NCBI GenBank assembly: GCA_026002995.1
Contig: BPGK01000001.1
Span: 1,612,001-1,676,000 of the forward strand
Source: Gaiellaceae bacterium
GTDB taxonomy: Bacteria > Actinomycetota > Thermoleophilia > Gaiellales > Gaiellaceae
Direction of reading: 5' to 3'
Length of the DNA stretch: 64,000 nt
This document shows positions 59,325 to 64,000 of this stretch, one piece after another. The notes under the pieces were generated by a model. That model did not search any database. It was not told the origin of the DNA and worked only from the letters and a program-made list of their open reading frames with translations. The translations under genes and the position numbers were made by a program. Positions within the stretch are counted from its first letter, which is position 1; each line of letters begins with the position of its first letter.

Positions 59325-62227
59325 GGCGTCGCGTCGCCCTCGCGTCCGTGAGCCCGGAGGAAGCCCACGTAGCGCTCGAGCGGCTCGAGCTCGAGCACCG
59401 GGAGACGGCTCGCGCGCGCGCTCCCGACGGCCACGCGGAAGAGCTCGTCGGCCTCGTCCATGCGCCCCTGCGCGGCTCGGACGACCGCGAGAGCCTCTAT
59501 CGCCTCCACCGCGCTCGCGACGTCGTGCGGGCCCGTGTTCGCGCGCGCCTCGAGAGCCAGCCGCTCCGCGTCGTCTACCTTGCCGGCGTCGGCGAGGGTC
59601 GTCGCCAGCGCCGCCTGTAGATCGGGCAGCAGGCCGCGATCGCCGCGCGCCTCGACGATTCGGAGGGCCTCGCGGAGGAGCTTCTCGGCATGCTGTCCGT
59701 CTCCGCGGCGGCGGGCGATCCAGCCGAGCTTCGCGAGCGCCGTAGCGGTCACGGGCTCGATTCCGAGATCCGACCCCATCTTGCGGACCTCCTCGAGCAG
59801 TGTCTCGGCGGCCTCGAGCTCGCCCTCGACGATCAGTAGCCACGAGTACGCGAGCGCGGCGCCGGCGCGAGCCCGAAGACTGCCGCTCTCGCCGGCGAGC
59901 TCGAGGGCGCGCGCGAGGAGACGGCGCGCCTCGTCGAGCTCGAGTCGGACGATGTGGGTCTGCGCGAGCGCCTGCGCCCCGAGCGTCTGGAGATCTTTGC
60001 GCTGAGCATCGACCGCGCTCGCGAGCCCCTGCTCCATGAACGTCACCATCTCGTCGATGTCGCTCTCCCACGCGGCGATCGTCGCCCTGACCGCGAGCGC
60101 GTCGAACCGGGCGACCGGCTCGTCGAGCTCCTCGAGCAGCGCGAGGGCCTCGTCGACGAGGCCCTTCGCCGTGGCCGAGTCACCGTCGCGCTTGAGCCTC
60201 GCCTCGCCGAGTCCGGTGAGGGCGAGCGCCTCGAGGACGCGCTCGCCGTCACGACGTGCGAGATCCCGGATCATCGCCATCTCCTGCTCGACGGCAGACC
60301 AGTCCTGAAGCCGCCAGGCAGCGCGGGCAGTGACCCAGCGGGCAGCGAGCGTGGGACGGAGCTCGACCGCGCGCACGCCGAGCGCTCGTGCGCTCGCGTA
60401 GGCCTCGCGTGCGATCGCGCGCTTCGCCGCTGTGACGAGCGCCGCGCCCGTCTCGTCCGCCAGCGCCACCGGAGGCGCGCCGTCGAGCTCCGTCAAGTAG
60501 TCGACGGCCCGCTCGAGATGGTAGGCACGGATCTCGACGAGCTCGTCGCCGGTACGGTCGGCCAGCCACTCCGCGAACCGCGCGTGGTGCTGCGCGCGAG
60601 CTGCCTTCGCGAGCCCGCCGTACGCGACCTCGCGGATGAGGAGGTGCTTGAAGCGATAGGCGGTCTCGCCCGAGATCGACGAGCGCGCCTCCCGGAGGAC
60701 GAGATCGCGAAGGAGGAGGTCGTCGAGAAGGGCATCGGTGTCCCCGAGGTCGGGCGCCAGGTGCTCGAGCGCTCCCTTCCAGAAGACCCTGCCGATGACC
60801 GATGCGCGTTGGAGCAGGGCCTTGCCATCGGGGGCGAGCTGGTCGATGCGCGCCGCGATGAGCGCATGCAGCGTGTCCGGGACCCGATCCGAGGCGGCGT
60901 CGGGAGTGCCCGTCTCCACGAGCATGCGGATCGTCTCCTCGACGAAGAGCGGGTTCCCCTCGGCCCGCGCGAGGAGATCCTCGGGGAGCTCCGGGGTAGG
61001 CTCGTCCCCGCTCGTCGCGAGCTGGGAGACGAGCGTCCGGACGAGGAGCTCGCTCTCGTCGCGCGAGAGCGGCTCGAGCTCGATCGCGGTCGAGCGGACC
61101 CGCCCACCGCCCCAACCGGGACGGGTGTCGAGGAGCTCGGGACGCGCGAGGCAGAGCACGAAGAGCGGAGCGCGGACGCGGTCGGCGAGGAGCTCGACGA
61201 GGTCGAGCAGGGGGGCTTCGGCCCAGTGCACGTCCTCGAAGACGAGCACGAGCGGCTGGACGTCGGCGATCCGCTCGAAGACCTCCGCGGCCGCCCAGGC
61301 GATCTCCTGCGCGCCCCGCTCACCCTCGAGCGCCTCCATGAGTCCGGCCGCGAGCGCCAGCACGTCGGCGACCGACTCCTCCGCACAACACTCGCGCAGC
61401 TTGGCGAACGCTTCCTCCAGGGGATCGTCGTCCGAGATCCCGGCGGCGGCCTTGACCATCTCCCCGAGCGGCCAGTAGGTCACCCCCTCGCCGTAGGGAA
61501 GCGCTCGGCCGATGAGCGAGCTCGCGCGCTCGAGGCCGTCGACGAACTCCCGCGCCAGGCGGCTCTTGCCGACCCCGGGCTCCCCGAAGATCGTGAAGAG
61601 GTGCGCGCGGCGGTCGCGAACCAGCCGGCTAAAGGTGGCGTGGAGCAGCTCGAGCTCGACCTCCCGCCCCACGAGCGGAGCGCGAAGCCCTGGCGAGCGG
61701 ATCGACTCGACGGCGATGTCCACCACGCGCCAGGCGCGGAGGGGCGCCTCCACGCCCTTCAGCTCGAGCGGCCCCGCTTCTTCGGCCACGAGGCTCGCGC
61801 CCGCGAGCCGATGCGCCGTCGGCCCGACGAGGATCTCGCCCGGCCGCGCTGCCTGCTGGAGCCGCGCCGCGAGGTTCACGGCCTCGCCGGTCGCGAACGT
61901 CGACTCCGAGCTCTCGACCACGAGCTCGCCCGCCTCGATCCCGATGCGGGCCTCGAGCTCGAGCCCGGCGACCTCCTCCCGCATCGCGAGCGCCGCCCGC
62001 ACCGCTCGCTGCGCGTCATCCTCGTGCGTCTGCGGGACGCCAAAGGCGGCCATCACGGCGTCCCCTGCGAACTTCTCGACGATCCCTCCGTGGAGCTCGA
62101 CGCAGCGCGCCACGCGCTCGAAGAACGCGCTCACGCGCCGGCGCACGACCTCCGGATCGGCCGCGGCCACGAGCCCCGTCGAGTCGACGAGGTCGACGAA
62201 GAGGACGGTTGCGAGCTTCCGCTCCAT
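59264..62227 (-). CDS. Adenylate cyclase-domain / AAA ATPase / TPR regulator
   Basis: 987 aa. Class III cyclase domain at 1-170: LATVLFVDLVDSTGLVAAAD (metal Asp), EKFAGDAVMAAFG (second Asp) and GEAVNLAARLQQAARPGEI. AAA_16-type ATPase from about 185: FTIFGEPGVGKSRLAREFVD (Walker A) and LVLVFEDVHWAEAPLLDLVE (Walker B). A long TPR-like array fills 560-960. Large cyclase-ATPase-TPR proteins are frequent in Actinobacteria and are probable signal sensors; cyclase activity is likely but unproven. TACACT lies 6 nt before the ATG. Confidence 0.9.
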   Translation of the reverse strand: MERKLATVLFVDLVDSTGLVAAADPEVVRRRVSAFFERVARCVELHGGIVEKFAGDAVMAAFGVPQTHEDDAQRAVRAALAMREEVAGLELEARIGIEAGELVVESSESTFATGEAVNLAARLQQAARPGEILVGPTAHRLAGASLVAEEAGPLELKGVEAPLRAWRVVDIAVESIRSPGLRAPLVGREVELELLHATFSRLVRDRRAHLFTIFGEPGVGKSRLAREFVDGLERASSLIGRALPYGEGVTYWPLGEMVKAAAGISDDDPLEEAFAKLRECCAEESVADVLALAAGLMEALEGERGAQEIAWAAAEVFERIADVQPLVLVFEDVHWAEAPLLDLVELLADRVRAPLFVLCLARPELLDTRPGWGGGRVRSTAIELEPLSRDESELLVRTLVSQLATSGDEPTPELPEDLLARAEGNPLFVEETIRMLVETGTPDAASDRVPDTLHALIAARIDQLAPDGKALLQRASVIGRVFWKGALEHLAPDLGDTDALLDDLLLRDLVLREARSSISGETAYRFKHLLIREVAYGGLAKAARAQHHARFAEWLADRTGDELVEIRAYHLERAVDYLTELDGAPPVALADETGAALVTAAKRAIAREAYASARALGVRAVELRPTLAARWVTARAAWRLQDWSAVEQEMAMIRDLARRDGERVLEALALTGLGEARLKRDGDSATAKGLVDEALALLEELDEPVARFDALAVRATIAAWESDIDEMVTFMEQGLASAVDAQRKDLQTLGAQALAQTHIVRLELDEARRLLARALELAGESGSLRARAGAALAYSWLLIVEGELEAAETLLEEVRKMGSDLGIEPVTATALAKLGWIARRRGDGQHAEKLLREALRIVEARGDRGLLPDLQAALATTLADAGKVDDAERLALEARANTGPHDVASAVEAIEALAVVRAAQGRMDEADELFRVAVGSARASRLPVLELEPLERYVGFLRAHGREGDATPYVARLDELAALASSTARIA

Positions 62228-62233
62228 CGGTCA

Positions 62234-62239
62234 AGTGTA
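62234..62239 (-). promoter_or_regulatory. Leaderless -10 of the cyclase-ATPase gene
   Basis: TACACT lies 6 nt before the ATG at 62227. Confidence 0.5.
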
Positions 62240-62274
62240 GAAACGTGGATCCCCAGGCCCGTCGTCCCGTCGCG

Positions 62275-62280
62275 TAGCAT
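62275..62280 (+). promoter_or_regulatory. Leaderless -10 of the phosphomannomutase gene
   Basis: TAGCAT lies 7 nt before the GTG at 62288. Confidence 0.45.
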
Positions 62281-62287
62281 CGGCGCT

Positions 62288-63637
62288 GTGCTCGAGCCGT
62301 CCGTGTTCAAGGCGTACGACGTCCGCGGGATCTACCCCACCGAGCTCGACGAGGAGGGCGCGTACCGGATCGGCCGCGCGACGGTCGAGCACTTCGAGCC
62401 GCGCTCGATCGCCGTCGGCCGCGACATGCGCCTCTCCTCGCCGGCGATGGCGCAGGCGGTGATCGAGGGCGCCGCCGACGGCGGGGCGGACGTCGTGGAC
62501 ATCGGCCTCGTCGGAACGGAGATGCTCTACCACGCCGTCGCCTCGCTCGAGCTCGAGGGCGGCATCTGCGTGACGGCCTCCCACAACCCGGCCGCGTACA
62601 CGGGCATGAAGATCGTGCGCCGGGGAGCGCTGCCGGTCGGCGGCGACTCCGGCCTCGGCGACATCCGGACGCGCGCGCTCGCGGAGCTCGGCCCTCCCGC
62701 TTCCGCTCGCGGGACGATCCGGGAGGCCGACGTCTGGCCGAGCTTCATCGAGAAGGTGCTCTCATTCGTCGACCCGTCCGCGATCCGGCCGCTGCGGGTC
62801 GTCGTCGACGCCGCGAACGGGATGGCCGGGGTGATGCTGCCGCCGATCCTCGAGCGGCTGCCGCAGCTCGACGTCAGGCGCTACTTCTTCGAGCCCGACG
62901 GGAGCTTCCCGAACCACGAGCCAAACCCGCTCCTTCCCGAGAACCGCGAGTTCATCGTCCGCGCGACGCGCGAGGAGGGCGCCGACCTCGGCGTCGCGTT
63001 CGACGGCGACGCCGACCGCTGCTTCTTCGTCGACGACGCGGGCGAATTCGTCCCCGGCGACTTCGTCACCGCGCTGCTGGCTGAAGCGATGCTCGAGCGG
63101 GAGCCGGGCGGGAAGGTCGTCTACGACGTTCGGGCGAGCTGGGCCGTGCCCGAGACGATCGAGCGGGCGGGCGGCGTTCCCCTCGTCAACCGCGTCGGGC
63201 ACGCCTTCATCAAGCACCGCATGCGCAAGGAGGACGCGGTCTTCGCCGGCGAGGTCTCGGCGCACTACTACTTCCGCGACTTCTCGTACGCGGACTCTGG
63301 CGTCATCCCGTTCCTCCTCATGCTCGAGCTCCTCTCCCGGCGCGGGGAGAGGCTCTCGTCGATCCTCGAGCCCTACCGCTCGCGCTTCTTCCTCACCGGC
63401 GAGATCAACACGCCGGTCGCCGACGTGCCGCTCACGCTCCAGGAGCTCAAGGAGCGCTACGCCGCCAAGGGCGGACGGATCTCCCATCTCGACGGCCTCT
63501 CCGTCGACTTCGACGACTGGCACTTCAACGCACGCCCGTCGAACACCGAGCCGCTCCTCCGACTCAACCTCGAGGCGCTCTCCCCCGAGCTCATGGAGCG
63601 CAAACGAGACGAGGTGCTCGCGCTCATCCGCTCCTGA
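62288..63637 (+). CDS. manB: Phosphomannomutase/phosphoglucomutase
   Basis: 449 aa of the alpha-D-phosphohexomutase family. Start FKAYDVRGIYPTELDEEGAY; phosphoserine loop CVTASHNPAAYTGMKIV near 98; metal loop FDGDADRCFFVDD near 240; sugar-binding loop GEVSAHYYFRD near 322; phosphate-binding RPSNTEPLLRLN near 416. It interconverts hexose 1- and 6-phosphates and feeds nucleotide-sugar synthesis. Divergent from the cyclase gene, 60 bp between starts. Confidence 0.93.
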   Translation: MLEPSVFKAYDVRGIYPTELDEEGAYRIGRATVEHFEPRSIAVGRDMRLSSPAMAQAVIEGAADGGADVVDIGLVGTEMLYHAVASLELEGGICVTASHNPAAYTGMKIVRRGALPVGGDSGLGDIRTRALAELGPPASARGTIREADVWPSFIEKVLSFVDPSAIRPLRVVVDAANGMAGVMLPPILERLPQLDVRRYFFEPDGSFPNHEPNPLLPENREFIVRATREEGADLGVAFDGDADRCFFVDDAGEFVPGDFVTALLAEAMLEREPGGKVVYDVRASWAVPETIERAGGVPLVNRVGHAFIKHRMRKEDAVFAGEVSAHYYFRDFSYADSGVIPFLLMLELLSRRGERLSSILEPYRSRFFLTGEINTPVADVPLTLQELKERYAAKGGRISHLDGLSVDFDDWHFNARPSNTEPLLRLNLEALSPELMERKRDEVLALIRS

Positions 63638-63660
63638 GCGACGCGCCGACAGGGGCTCGC

Positions 63661-63691
63661 TAGCATCGCGTGAGCCGAGCACGCTTGGAGG
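63661..63691 (+). promoter_or_regulatory. Leadered promoter and Shine-Dalgarno of the YdhR-like gene
   Basis: -10 candidate TAGCAT (63661-63666) and Shine-Dalgarno GGAGG (63687-63691) 6 nt before the ATG at 63698. The spacing favours this ATG over the one at 63692. Confidence 0.4.
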
Positions 63692-63697
63692 ATGACG

Positions 63698-64000
63698 ATG
63701 CCGACACTGCTGCAGATCGACTTCCCGCTCTCCGGCCCCTGGGGAGAGGAGATGGCCGAGGCGTTCGCCGACCTCGCGCGCCTCATCGCCGACACTCCGG
63801 GGCTTCGCTGGAAGGTGTGGACCGAGAACGAGGCGACGGGAGAGAGCGGTGGCATCTACCTCTTCGACGACGAGGCGTCTGCGCGCGCCTACCTCGACGA
63901 GCACACACGCCGACTCGAGGGCTTCGGGATCACCGGCATCCGGGCGCGCATCTTCGACGTCAACGAGCCGCTCACCGCGATCACGCGCGGCCCGCTCTCG
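63698..64000 (+). CDS. YdhR-like putative monooxygenase (3' end beyond the window)
   Basis: 101 codons are visible with no stop before the window edge; E. coli YdhR is 101 aa, so the gene is probably nearly complete. Ferredoxin-like alpha+beta fold: LLQIDFPLSGPWGEEMAEA, GLRWKVWTENEATGESGGIY and FGITGIRARIFDVNEPLTAI. The reaction is unknown for the family. Not coupled to the upstream gene. Confidence 0.85.
   Translation, partial: MPTLLQIDFPLSGPWGEEMAEAFADLARLIADTPGLRWKVWTENEATGESGGIYLFDDEASARAYLDEHTRRLEGFGITGIRARIFDVNEPLTAITRGPLS

Noticed and set aside
59954-62287. Long plus-strand frame upstream of the phosphomannomutase start
   Set aside because: It is the antisense of the cyclase-ATPase gene; the mutase family start FKAYDVRG and the leaderless -10 place the real start at 62288.

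Overview
The window comes from a high-GC chromosome of the phylum Actinomycetota. The closest fit by gene content is a deep-branching Thermoleophilia/Gaiellales-like lineage; this is an inference from content, not from a search. Supporting signs are a division/cell-wall (dcw) cluster without ftsA, a diaminopimelate-type MurE, a single-chain PafB-PafC regulator, genes for cyclic 2,3-diphosphoglycerate, frequent GTG starts and 4-nt GTGA stop/start overlaps. I saw no tRNA, rRNA, CRISPR array or transposase, and no gene-free stretch longer than about 300 bases.

Layout. 1-2804 (minus): glycine cleavage genes gcvT-gcvH-gcvPA and the first codons of a probable gcvPB. 2850-5796: a lower-GC, plus-strand restriction-modification island (C5 methyltransferase, putative nuclease, Vsr) bracketed by a perfect 25-bp direct repeat, inserted exactly at the end of ftsZ. 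5793-20541 (minus): a 14-gene dcw operon, mraZ-rsmH-ftsL-ftsI-murE-murF-mraY-murD-ftsW-murG-murC-murB-ftsQ-ftsZ, starting at a four-copy MraZ operator. 20674-25357: PfkB-family sugar kinase, ECF sigma factor coupled to an O6-alkylguanine-DNA alkyltransferase, a degenerate response regulator, an ABC1/UbiB-type kinase and a small coiled-coil protein. 25341-30799 (minus): SecDF fusion, YajC, Tgt, QueA. 30827-33955: a coiled-coil protein and a two-component system with a secreted partner. 34051-35768: ArsB/NhaD-like permease plus CBS protein. 35759-39532: 3-hydroxyacyl-CoA dehydrogenase, thiolase and aldehyde dehydrogenase. 39542-43118: zinc-ribbon proteins and the PafBC fusion. 43221-45925: three secreted proteins, one NlpC/P60-like. 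45940-49678: a soluble histidine kinase coupled to queG, an MDR oxidoreductase, a GH16-like protein and a SufT-like protein. 49703-52670: two cyclic-diphosphoglycerate enzymes with a metallophosphoesterase. 52725-57942: nuclease-like protein, Hpt, an M23 peptidase and part of a cytochrome c maturation set (CcmI-like, CcmF, CcmE). 58013-64000: a conserved hypothetical, endonuclease IV, a large cyclase/ATPase/TPR regulator, phosphomannomutase and a partial YdhR-like protein.

Two patterns stand out. First, about 22 genes have a TANNNT hexamer 6-10 nt before the start codon and usually no Shine-Dalgarno, which implies widespread leaderless transcription; two divergent gene pairs share the central TA of one symmetric -10. 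Second, the R-M island carries its own leaderless promoter with a full-consensus Gram-positive SOS (LexA/DinR) box lying over the -35, and the host gcvT promoter survives just outside the left repeat. The insertion therefore looks clean and self-contained, with no recombinase of its own.
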